Below are positions 31,679 to 39,757 of a DNA stretch of 41,622 bases, piece by piece (within the stretch, counting starts at the first letter, position 1; each line of letters opens with the position of its first letter). The translations under genes were made by a program, and so were the position numbers. Location: positions 1 through 41,622 of the forward strand of contig JANYKW010000057.1 of the NCBI GenBank assembly GCA_025358025.1. The letters are read 5' to 3'. The notes beneath the pieces were generated by a model that did no database searches, was not told the DNA's origin, and worked only from the letters and a program-made list of their open reading frames with translations. This DNA is from Bacteroidia bacterium. GTDB lineage: Bacteria; Bacteroidota; Bacteroidia; Bacteroidales; Prolixibacteraceae.

Positions 31679-33697
31679 ATGAAAGTACCAGTCTACCGGA
31701 AGCTTACCGTCGAAGAGATAGGTCAGTTGATTGTCCAGGGATGTATTTGCGAAGACTGGGACCTGATCGAAGTTGTTCCCGATTTTCTTCCCGACAATGT
31801 TAGATTCTCCAAATTTTCAGGCACCAATAAACTGGGTCGTTTTGATGGGGAGATCACACTTTTTGGAGGTGTGCGTATGAACACTGGAATTGTCCATGCC
31901 CACATTCACAATTGCACCATAGAGGACAATTCGCTGATCAGCAGTGTGAAAAGTTATATTGCCAATTACCATATCGGGAAGAATGTGATCATCCACAACC
32001 TGGATCAGCTTGCTGTAGAGGGAATTACAGCTTTCGGCAACGGTGTCAGGGTCAAGGTGATCAATGAATCGGGCGGCAGGGAGATTCGCATCTACGACCA
32101 TCTTTCGGCGCACGTCGCCTATATCCTGGCACTCTACCGTCACCGGATGAATGCCGTGAACGAAATTGAAAGGCTGATCCGAATCTATGTCGAATTTGTC
32201 TCATCTTCGGTAGGTGAAGTAAGCAACGGGGTTCAGATGATCAACTGTGGAACGATCCGAAACGTGAAGATTGGTCCAAATGCCAACCTGGAAGGTGTAT
32301 CCAAACTGGATAACGGGAGTATCAATAGTACGGCTGCAGATCCAATCACCATCGGCCAGGGAGCCATATTGGAGAATTTCATCGTCTGTTCAGGGACCAG
32401 GATTACTGATTCGACCCTGGTTTCGAACTGTTTCATCGGACAGGGATGTATTCTTGATAAACACTATTCGGCTGTTGAGTCAGTCTTTTTTGCCAACTGT
32501 CAGGGGCTTCACGGAGAAGCTTGCTCCATTTTTGCAGGACCGTATACAGTATCTCATCATAAATCATCCCTGCTGATAGCCGGCCTGTTTTCATTTATGA
32601 ATGCCGGCAGTGGTTCGAACCAGAGCAACCATCTCTATAAATTGGGGCCTATCCATCAGGGGATTATTGAAAGGGGGGCAAAAACGACCAGTGATTCCTA
32701 TATTTTGTGGCCTTCCAGAATTGGAGCATTTTCACTGGTAATCGGCAGACATTACCGCCATTCAGATACGACCGATTTCCCTTTCTCTTACCTGATTGAA
32801 GAGCACGATGAGAGCAGGCTCATTCCGGGCATCAATCTGCAAAGCATCGGAACCATCCGTGACTCTCAAAAATGGCCCAAACGGGATCGGCGGAAAGATA
32901 CTAATCTGCTCGATTCGATCAATTTTAACCTGTTAAGTCCCTATACCATTCAGAAAATGATCAATGGCAGGGCAATTTTGCTCGGTTTAATCCATGCCTC
33001 GGGAGAAACAGCGCCACATTATACCTACAAAGGTATGATTATTAAAAACAGCGCCCTTTTGAGAGGAATCGATTTATATGAAAAAGCTATTTGGAAATTT
33101 CTTGGCAACTCATTAATATCCAGAATTCAGCGTATGAATATTAGTACATCTGCTGACATTCCGGAAGCATTGAAAAAGGATACCCCACTGGGAAGCAATT
33201 CTAAATGGCTGGACCTGACAGGAATGATCTGCCCTTCCGATGTGATCGATCAACTGCTTGATTCCATTGAGAATAAAGAGGTACATTCGCTGGAAGAGAT
33301 CAATGCCACCATCAGGTCGATCCATAAAAACTATTATACTTATGAGTGGTCTTGGGCAGTTGACGTACTCGAGCAATTTTATCCGACACCGGTAGCCGAT
33401 TTCTCTGCATCCGATGTGATTGAAGTGACAAAAAAATGGATGAAGTCCGTGCTTGAAATTGATCATCTTCTTTACAGCGATGCCCAAAAGGAGTTCTCTT
33501 TGATCAAACAGACCGGATTTGGGATTGATGGTGACAAGGTGGTCAGGCAACTCGATTTCGATGAGGTCAGGGGTGAGTTTGAGACCCACGAGGAGGTTAG
33601 CTCCATCCGTGACCACATGGCCAAGAAGGAGGCACTGGGAAATGAAGTGATTGCTAAAATGAAGAAAATTCTGTTACTCCAAACTGTTAAAAACTAG
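31679..33697 (+). CDS. DUF4954 protein, left-handed beta-helix fold
   Basis: A 672-residue cytosolic protein I recognise as DUF4954, a Bacteroidota family. The first two-thirds have hexapeptide-repeat character (FGGVRMNTGIVHAHIHNCTIEDNSLISSV; ITIGQGAILENFIVCSGTRITDSTLVSNCFIGQGC), as in GlmU/LpxA-type acyltransferases. The C-terminal third is helical and charged. The biochemical role is unknown. glmS starts 4 bases after its stop, so the two are co-transcribed, which points to amino-sugar or cell-envelope metabolism. ATG 31679 was chosen; an upstream in-frame TTG (31622) lies in the terminator T-run. Confidence 0.85.
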   Translation: MKVPVYRKLTVEEIGQLIVQGCICEDWDLIEVVPDFLPDNVRFSKFSGTNKLGRFDGEITLFGGVRMNTGIVHAHIHNCTIEDNSLISSVKSYIANYHIGKNVIIHNLDQLAVEGITAFGNGVRVKVINESGGREIRIYDHLSAHVAYILALYRHRMNAVNEIERLIRIYVEFVSSSVGEVSNGVQMINCGTIRNVKIGPNANLEGVSKLDNGSINSTAADPITIGQGAILENFIVCSGTRITDSTLVSNCFIGQGCILDKHYSAVESVFFANCQGLHGEACSIFAGPYTVSHHKSSLLIAGLFSFMNAGSGSNQSNHLYKLGPIHQGIIERGAKTTSDSYILWPSRIGAFSLVIGRHYRHSDTTDFPFSYLIEEHDESRLIPGINLQSIGTIRDSQKWPKRDRRKDTNLLDSINFNLLSPYTIQKMINGRAILLGLIHASGETAPHYTYKGMIIKNSALLRGIDLYEKAIWKFLGNSLISRIQRMNISTSADIPEALKKDTPLGSNSKWLDLTGMICPSDVIDQLLDSIENKEVHSLEEINATIRSIHKNYYTYEWSWAVDVLEQFYPTPVADFSASDVIEVTKKWMKSVLEIDHLLYSDAQKEFSLIKQTGFGIDGDKVVRQLDFDEVRGEFETHEEVSSIRDHMAKKEALGNEVIAKMKKILLLQTVKN

Positions 33698-33701
33698 AGT
33701 T

Positions 33702-35540
33702 ATGTGCGGAATTGTTGGCTATGCTGGAGAGAACGGGGCTTATCCATTTCTGATTCAGGGTCTTAAACGTTTGGAATACCGGGGATATGACTCTGCCGGA
33801 TTGGCGATATCCGGACAGACATTGCATGTACACAAATGCAAGGGCAGGGTTTCTGACCTGGAAAACCATGTCATCGCCAAAGATCTTGGTGGTTCGGTTG
33901 GAATTGCTCATACCCGCTGGGCAACCCATGGCGAACCCAATGATATCAATGCACACCCGCATTGCTCCATGAATGGTCATTTTGCCCTGGTTCACAACGG
34001 AATTATTGAAAATTATGCAGAACTAAAAATCGATTTGACCCGGAATGGATTTGATTTTCAATCGGATACAGATACTGAAGTATTGGTTAACCTGATCGAA
34101 TTCTTTTATGGGGATGGCAGTGAAATGAGTTCGGAAATGGCTATCCGGATGGCACTTTCAAAGGTTGTCGGAGCATATGGTATCGCAGTGATCTGTACGG
34201 AAGAGAAAGATCAGCTGATCGTTGCCAGGCGAGGGAGTCCTTTGGTGATAGGAATTGGTCAGGGCGAGTATTTCGTTGCTTCAGATGCAACACCCGTCAT
34301 AGGCTACACCAACAATGTCATTTATCTGAACGACAATGATCTGGCAATTATTTCGAAAGGTAGTCTGACGATAAAAACTATGGAAGACAAACCAGCTTTC
34401 TTTCAAATTTCAAGGGTCGACCGGACAATCGGTGAAATAGAAAAGGGTGATTTTGCCCATTTTATGCTCAAAGAGATATTTGAGCAACCCAAGACCATTG
34501 AAGATACATTCAGGGGAAGGGTGTCAGCAGACCGGAACTCAATTACTCTAGGCGGGCTATTGGATGTCTTTCCAAAAATTACAGAGGCTAAACGCATTAT
34601 TCTGATCGGATGCGGTACTTCGTGGCATGCTGCGCTGGTTGGTGAATACCTGATTGAGACCTATGCACGCATTCCGGTTGAGGTAGAGTACGCATCTGAA
34701 TTCAGATACCGGAATCCAATATTATCGTCGGGTGATGTGGTTATTGCAATAAGTCAGAGTGGCGAGACCTCCGATACCCTGGTTGCCTTGCGCATGGCCA
34801 AAGAGCGCGGGGCCACCATCCTTGGGATTTGCAATGTTGTCGGCTCATCGATTGCCCGCGAAACCGATGCCGGGGTGTATACCCATGCCGGAATTGAAAT
34901 TGGCGTCGCCTCCACCAAGGCATTTACGGCCCAGCTCACTGTTCTGACCCTTTTTGCTCTCAAGCTGGCCTTTGCCAGGGGGGAGTTAGCACAAGGACTT
35001 TACACTGAATTAATCAGGGAACTTGCAGATATCCCTGCAAAAATTACAACAATACTTGCAGGACATCTGAAAATCAGAGATATAGCCTTGAAATACAAGG
35101 ATGCTGCCAACGCACTCTATCTAGGCCGTGGAGCCCTATTCCCTGTCGCCCTTGAAGGAGCACTCAAACTCAAGGAGATATCTTACCTGCATGCTGAAGG
35201 GTATGCTGCCGGTGAGATGAAACACGGACCGATTGCCCTGGTCGATGACAATCTTCCGGTTGTTGTGGTTTCACCCAGGGACCATTATTACGAAAAGATT
35301 GTCAGCAACATCCAGGAAGTCAAAGCAAGGAAGGGGAACATCATTGCTGTTGTAACAGAAGGAGATCTTACACTGAAAGAGATGGTTCAGGATGTTTTTG
35401 AGATCCCGGATTCACATCCTGCCGTAACACCTTTACTCGCCATCATTCCATTGCAGCTATTTTCCTATTACATGGCTGTTTCGCGCGGCTGTGATGTGGA
35501 TCAGCCCAGAAATCTGGCAAAATCGGTCACCGTGGAGTAG
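33702..35540 (+). CDS. glmS: Glutamine--fructose-6-phosphate aminotransferase (isomerizing)
   Basis: A 612-residue enzyme making glucosamine-6-phosphate, the first step to UDP-GlcNAc. After Met removal the catalytic Cys is exposed (MCGIVGYAGENG). The glutaminase domain (1-240) shows RLEYRGYDSAGLA, HTRWATHGEPNDINAHPH and LVHNGIIENYAELK. Two SIS sugar-isomerase domains follow (ILIGCGTSWHAALVGEYLIE; ISQSGETSDTLVALR; YLGRGALFPVALEGALKLKEISYLHAEGYAAGEMKHGPIAL). The end LAKSVTVE is standard. No glmS ribozyme is visible upstream; the gene follows DUF4954 directly. Confidence 0.97.
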   Translation: MCGIVGYAGENGAYPFLIQGLKRLEYRGYDSAGLAISGQTLHVHKCKGRVSDLENHVIAKDLGGSVGIAHTRWATHGEPNDINAHPHCSMNGHFALVHNGIIENYAELKIDLTRNGFDFQSDTDTEVLVNLIEFFYGDGSEMSSEMAIRMALSKVVGAYGIAVICTEEKDQLIVARRGSPLVIGIGQGEYFVASDATPVIGYTNNVIYLNDNDLAIISKGSLTIKTMEDKPAFFQISRVDRTIGEIEKGDFAHFMLKEIFEQPKTIEDTFRGRVSADRNSITLGGLLDVFPKITEAKRIILIGCGTSWHAALVGEYLIETYARIPVEVEYASEFRYRNPILSSGDVVIAISQSGETSDTLVALRMAKERGATILGICNVVGSSIARETDAGVYTHAGIEIGVASTKAFTAQLTVLTLFALKLAFARGELAQGLYTELIRELADIPAKITTILAGHLKIRDIALKYKDAANALYLGRGALFPVALEGALKLKEISYLHAEGYAAGEMKHGPIALVDDNLPVVVVSPRDHYYEKIVSNIQEVKARKGNIIAVVTEGDLTLKEMVQDVFEIPDSHPAVTPLLAIIPLQLFSYYMAVSRGCDVDQPRNLAKSVTVE

Positions 35541-35626
35541 TTTGAAATAGGTTGAAATTTTTTTGGTGATCCGTAAAAAGTATATTAATTTAGTGTGGAT
35601 ACCTGAATCTTTGCATATTATTCCAG

Positions 35627-35655
35627 CGCTGACAAGTTTCCAAATCCTGTCAGGT
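35627..35655. repeat. Degraded copy of the ACCTGACAGG palindrome
   Basis: Aligns to 31557-31585 at 24 of 29 bases, with most changes in the left arm. It is followed by an unrelated 7-bp hairpin CGGATAA-CTT-TTATCCG (35671-35687). Confidence 0.65.
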
Positions 35656-35744
35656 CAAAAGTCTTCCATGCGGATAACTTTTATCCGGATGGTGTAACCA
35701 GTCAAGATTTCTTTTCGTAAAACATACATCTAATATTTACTAAA

Positions 35745-37235
35745 ATGAGCCATCAGAATATCCTACAAAAGTCACGGCGCCAGTTTCTTCAAACATCTGC
35801 TCTCCTTATTGCCGGTAGCACATTTGCCCCATCCCTTTTTGCTGCAGAAAGTCCGGTAAATCCGGCCCCCCTGATAAAAAGAACTTTTGGCCGCCTTGGC
35901 TTCAAAGTGACAACATTAGGGCTTGGAGGCCAGTCTTCCATCCAGTGGACCCCTGAAAACACTGATCCTGCCGCTATTATTGAGAAGGCCTATAACCTGG
36001 GAATTAATTATTTTGATACTTCCAATGTATATGGTCCGAGCCAGGTGAATTATGGGAAAGCTTTCCTCAGGATCGGACTTGTTCCCGGGATGCCCAATTA
36101 CGATGCAGCCAAAAGAAAGTCCATTTTCCTGACCTCCAAAACCATGCTCCGATTCGGGAAGGGTGGGGATGACCGCAAAACGGTTGTTGGCAATTCAAAT
36201 GGACCGGTTGGCTCCAAAGCCCTGGACGACGTGAGGCGATCATTGTCCCAGATATTTGGCGATGGTGCCGGAAGCTATCCGAAAGATGCCTGGTTGGATA
36301 TGGTGTTGATACACAATCTCAATAAAATGGAAGAGGTGGACGCTTTGTACGAGGGATATGAAAATCCTGACCCCAAGGCGTTAACCATTGGTGCTTTGGC
36401 AGCACTTAGGGATGTTCGCGACGGGACCAACCGTACAGGACTCAATCCAAACAAGGAAAAGCTCATCCGTCATGTTGGTTTCTCCGGGCATAACGATGCA
36501 TCAGTGATGATAGAGATGATACAAAGGGACAGCGAAGATCTGCTGGATGCGATGCTGGTTGCCATTAACGCCAATGACAACCTCTATTTCAATATGCAAT
36601 ACAATGTGATGCCGGTTGCAGCCGCAAAGAATATGGGAATAATTGCCATGAAAGTTTTTGCCGACGGTGCCATGTATTCCAAAAAAGCTGAATGGTCTAA
36701 CAAAGTATCACACGTTGTTTTGGAAATTGGTAGTAATGAATTGCCAGCCAATCAGTTAATTCGATATTCTTTAAGTACTCCCGGTGTCCATACCGCGATT
36801 ATCGGCATAGGGAAGATCAGCGATGATCCTTCCCAATGCCAGCTTTCCTTCAATCTGCAACATGCCCAGGTCAATTCTGATTCAGTGAAGGCAGCCGAAC
36901 GCATGGCTATCGAAAAAGTTGCAGCAAAAGCCAAGGAGGGGAAGACCAATTATTTTCAAAAACCATATCAGGAACTGACAGCACCCCGTGATGCAAAAGT
37001 TGCGATAAATGGGAAAGGAATGATTATTACATGGCATACTGCCTACGCAGGAGATGCAGCATTAGACCGTTATGAAATCTGGCGGAATGGCAAATTTCTG
37101 ATCGAAATCCCTTTCAAACCTCAAATATCCAAGACTCCTTATCGCTATGAGGATAAAAATAAAAAGGGAACTGCAGGGTCTTATGTGGTAAAGGTATTTG
37201 ATAAAAAGAACAGAGTTGCAGAAGTTGAGGTATAA
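35745..37235 (+). CDS. Tat-exported aldo/keto reductase with C-terminal Fn3-like domain
   Basis: A 496-residue protein. It has a Tat signal (KSRRQFLQTSALLIAGSTFAPSLFA), then an aldo/keto reductase barrel (about 45-385) with LGFKVTTLGLGGQSS, the catalytic-type NYFDTSNVYG (Asp and Tyr), an added GNSNGPVGSKALDDVRRSLSQ helix, WLDMVLIHNL (where the family has a catalytic His) and LIRHVGFSGHND. About 410-496 reads as a fibronectin type III-like sandwich (LTAPRDAKVAINGKGMIITWHTAYAGDAALDRYEIWRNG). It is probably periplasmic, acting on a sugar or quinone-like carbonyl; the substrate is unknown. It is a single gene, in the same exported-oxidoreductase style as the Gfo/Idh/MocA protein at 30240. Confidence 0.85.
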   Translation: MSHQNILQKSRRQFLQTSALLIAGSTFAPSLFAAESPVNPAPLIKRTFGRLGFKVTTLGLGGQSSIQWTPENTDPAAIIEKAYNLGINYFDTSNVYGPSQVNYGKAFLRIGLVPGMPNYDAAKRKSIFLTSKTMLRFGKGGDDRKTVVGNSNGPVGSKALDDVRRSLSQIFGDGAGSYPKDAWLDMVLIHNLNKMEEVDALYEGYENPDPKALTIGALAALRDVRDGTNRTGLNPNKEKLIRHVGFSGHNDASVMIEMIQRDSEDLLDAMLVAINANDNLYFNMQYNVMPVAAAKNMGIIAMKVFADGAMYSKKAEWSNKVSHVVLEIGSNELPANQLIRYSLSTPGVHTAIIGIGKISDDPSQCQLSFNLQHAQVNSDSVKAAERMAIEKVAAKAKEGKTNYFQKPYQELTAPRDAKVAINGKGMIITWHTAYAGDAALDRYEIWRNGKFLIEIPFKPQISKTPYRYEDKNKKGTAGSYVVKVFDKKNRVAEVEV

Positions 37236-37306
37236 AAGGCTAAAGGATAAAGTGTAGAACGCTCCGAACTGCCTTCAGCCTGTCCCATATCACTAGTTTT
37301 TTAATC

Positions 37307-37334
37307 TCATATCTCATGTCTCATGTCTCATGTC
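37307..37334 (-). repeat. Heptamer tandem repeat (4 copies) covering a start codon
   Basis: On the plus strand TCATATC then three TCATGTC units; on the minus strand this is the GAYATGA family seen at 23477-23500. Three ATG codons occur 7 bases apart (37316, 37323, 37330), each in a different frame. Only the first opens the tocopherol-cyclase-like gene. Confidence 0.8.
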
Positions 37335-38317
37335 TCTTACCCCAACTCTCTGCCAATTTTCGTTCGCTCTTTAATCCGGATCAATTTCAGGGTTGGGGGA
37401 AGAGCAAAAGGTATTTTGAGGGGTGGTATTTCAAGGTTTTGAATAAGGAACAGAACGCTGCCTATGCCATTATTCCCGGCGTTGCCATGGATGAGGAAGG
37501 TTGCAAACAGGCATTTATTCAGGTGCTCGATGGCAAGAGACAGACAGCTGTTTACCATAAATTTGATTTTGAAAGCTTTGTTGCCTCAAAAGCTGATTTT
37601 CGTATTTCTATTGCGAATAACTCGTTTACAGCGAATTACATTGAGTTGGATCTTCCCGGAATGTCGGGCCGACTTGAGTTTTCATCCCTGGTGCGCTGGC
37701 CAAAGCCATGGTACTCACCCGGAATCATGGGACCCTATTCTTTTGTTCCTTTCATGGAATGTTATCACGGTATAATCAGCATGGATTATTCAATTTCGGG
37801 AAAACTAACAACGGATGCCCAAATAATTGATTTTGCCGGGGGAAGAGGTTATACGGAGAAAGATTGGGGAAGGTCGTTCCCCTCCGCCTACGTCTGGATG
37901 CAATCCAACCATTTTTCCCTTCCGGGGATCTCGGTAAAGGCATCAGTGGCAAGAATACCCTGGATAAGTAATGCTTTCACCGGGTTTATAGCAGGGGTTT
38001 GGGTGCATGATAGATTGATCCAGTTTACAACATACAATGGGTCGGTACTGCGAAAATTGAGGATAGACCAGCTCGGGGTAGAATTGGTATTGGAGAATAA
38101 GAAACATCGGCTTGCTATTGTTGCCACCCGCGAAGCAGCAACAAGCCTGGCATCCCCGATAATGGGATTTATGGATGGGCGCATTGAAGAGAGCATGACA
38201 TCCATCCTGGAAGTTTTGCTAACCGATCGACGTACAGGAAAGATAATTCTGCATGATACCGGCTACCATGCCGGGTTGGAAGTAGCCGGGGAGATAAGCA
38301 GAATCCTGGCTTCATGA
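37316..38317 (+). CDS. Tocopherol cyclase-like protein
   Basis: A 333-residue protein without a signal peptide. It resembles the tocopherol cyclase family: PDQFQGWGKSKRYFEGWYFKVL near the start, WYSPGIMGPYSFVPFMECYHG in the middle, and GRGYTEKDWGRSFPSAYVWMQSNHF, which carries the family's most conserved block. In plants and cyanobacteria these enzymes close the chromanol ring of vitamin E; bacterial relatives outside phototrophs have no known function, and a lipid-like substrate is only inferred. ATG 37316 is the sole in-frame start upstream of the conserved region and lies in a heptamer repeat. The last 55 bases overlap the convergent GH27 gene. Confidence 0.75.
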   Translation: MSHVSCLLPQLSANFRSLFNPDQFQGWGKSKRYFEGWYFKVLNKEQNAAYAIIPGVAMDEEGCKQAFIQVLDGKRQTAVYHKFDFESFVASKADFRISIANNSFTANYIELDLPGMSGRLEFSSLVRWPKPWYSPGIMGPYSFVPFMECYHGIISMDYSISGKLTTDAQIIDFAGGRGYTEKDWGRSFPSAYVWMQSNHFSLPGISVKASVARIPWISNAFTGFIAGVWVHDRLIQFTTYNGSVLRKLRIDQLGVELVLENKKHRLAIVATREAATSLASPIMGFMDGRIEESMTSILEVLLTDRRTGKIILHDTGYHAGLEVAGEISRILAS

Positions 38318-39504
38318 CTCTGGATATGCGTGCCGGTGTATGATTTTTTGAACCTACCCAGCTCCTTGTCTAACCAAAGATCATGTACAAATTTGCTACC
38401 TTTTAATCCAAGTTCTTCCCATTTTATGCCCATGCTGACAGGAATGCCGCTTCTGTTAAGTAATGCGACAGCCATCCTGTTTCCTGTTAGTCCCTTTATC
38501 CATACTTCCAACTCTCCTTCACGACGGATTCTTCTTCCCTGTTTTCCAAGGCGATCCTGGTCTACAGCAATCAGCGGCCGGTTGGTCAAAATCTCCCTGA
38601 TTTCCGGTGTCATGTTTCTCAGGTCATTGCCGGCGATTAAGGGTGCCGCTACCATACACCACATGGTGAAGTGGGTTCTGTATTCAATTAAATTCATTTT
38701 AACAGGAGAAATATTGTCCCATAAACTTTCTTTGGATGTATTGCCAACTTCCAGCATATCCGGATCATTCCAGTAACCGGGCGCGGCATAGGGCCACAGA
38801 TCTGCCGTAAGATCCAGGCAATAGAGCATTCTTTCCCAGTTGTTTTTGATGTCATCACCGGTCCGGTGAAGGTTGGCTACTGTCTTAACCCACGGGAGTG
38901 CCCCGTCGTTGCTTCCCTTGTTACATCCGGCATTAACACTAAAGACAATCTGCCTGCCGCTGTTTTTAAGACATTTTCCCATCAATTCAAAAGCAGCACG
39001 ACAATCTGCAACAGGTGTCTCAAGTGCTTCCTTCTCTGTTCCCGGATAGTTGCACCAATCGTATTTGAGATAGTCAACTCCCCAGGAGGCATAGTCCGTG
39101 GCATCGGTCTGTTCATGACCCAGGCTTCCCATCAGTTTTTGACATGTAAAACAACCAGGGGAGGAGTATAGGCCAAATTTCAATCCCTTGCTATGGACGT
39201 AATCTGCCAGGGACTTTATTCCATTTGGAAATTTTGCTGCATTGACGATGATATGGCCGGTTGAGTCTCTCTGTTTTGTCATCCAACCGTCGTCAATGAC
39301 TATGTATTCATAGCCTGCGTCTTTCATGCCCGAAAGCACCATGGCATCTGCCATGGCTTTAATCTTAGCTTCATTGATATCCGCTCGGAAACAGTTCCAG
39401 CTGTTCCACCCCATGGGAGGGGTGGCAGCGATTTGACCGGGATCCTGACCAATCAAGGTAAGACCATGAATCAGGAATATTGCTGCAAGTAATAGTTTAT
39501 TCAT
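38263..39504 (-). CDS. GH27 alpha-galactosidase, secreted
   Basis: A 413-residue glycoside hydrolase with a Sec signal (about 1-19). GH27/melibiase features are TPPMGWNSWNCFRADINE at the start, YIVIDDGWM, KFGLYSSPGCFTC, the nucleophile Asp in LKYDWCNYPG, and the acid/base Asp in GYWNDPDMLEVGN, then HFTMWCMVAAPLIAGNDLR and IAVDQDRLGKQG. A C-terminal beta domain finishes near residue 405. It would remove terminal alpha-galactose from oligosaccharides or galactomannan in the periplasm. Its 3' end overlaps the tocopherol-cyclase-like gene by 55 bases. No SusC/D pair is in the window. Confidence 0.95.
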   Translation of the reverse strand: MNKLLLAAIFLIHGLTLIGQDPGQIAATPPMGWNSWNCFRADINEAKIKAMADAMVLSGMKDAGYEYIVIDDGWMTKQRDSTGHIIVNAAKFPNGIKSLADYVHSKGLKFGLYSSPGCFTCQKLMGSLGHEQTDATDYASWGVDYLKYDWCNYPGTEKEALETPVADCRAAFELMGKCLKNSGRQIVFSVNAGCNKGSNDGALPWVKTVANLHRTGDDIKNNWERMLYCLDLTADLWPYAAPGYWNDPDMLEVGNTSKESLWDNISPVKMNLIEYRTHFTMWCMVAAPLIAGNDLRNMTPEIREILTNRPLIAVDQDRLGKQGRRIRREGELEVWIKGLTGNRMAVALLNRSGIPVSMGIKWEELGLKGSKFVHDLWLDKELGRFKKSYTGTHIQSHEARILLISPATSNPAW

Positions 39505-39668
39505 CAGTAGATAATTTGAACTCCTTCACCGGATTATTTTTTGTGCAATTTAACAGATTCACTAACAAAAGCCGAAATTCCCGGAGATTATAATTGCCCT
39601 CCGGTAAAAGATTTTTTAAACTTTCCAGGGCTCTTGAGAAAAGTAAATGTTTGTCTCTCAAAGTGCAC

Positions 39669-39703
39669 AAAAGAAAGCTCCTGGTAAACTGATTTACCGG
39701 GAG
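39669..39703 (-). terminator. Rho-independent terminator of the T9SS-secreted protein gene
   Basis: On the minus strand an 11-bp stem with one mismatch (arms 39693-39703 and 39678-39688, 4-base loop) is followed by CTTTCTTTTG. It sits 54 bases past the stop codon. TTTT follows on the plus strand too, so it may work both ways. Confidence 0.75.
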
Positions 39704-39757
39704 TTTTCAATATAATATCAAAATACAAAGGACGGAATATGAGTAGATTGTAAATGA

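Noticed and set aside
33697-33702. glmS ribozyme
   Set aside because: Only 4 bases separate DUF4954 and glmS; there is no room for the ribozyme.
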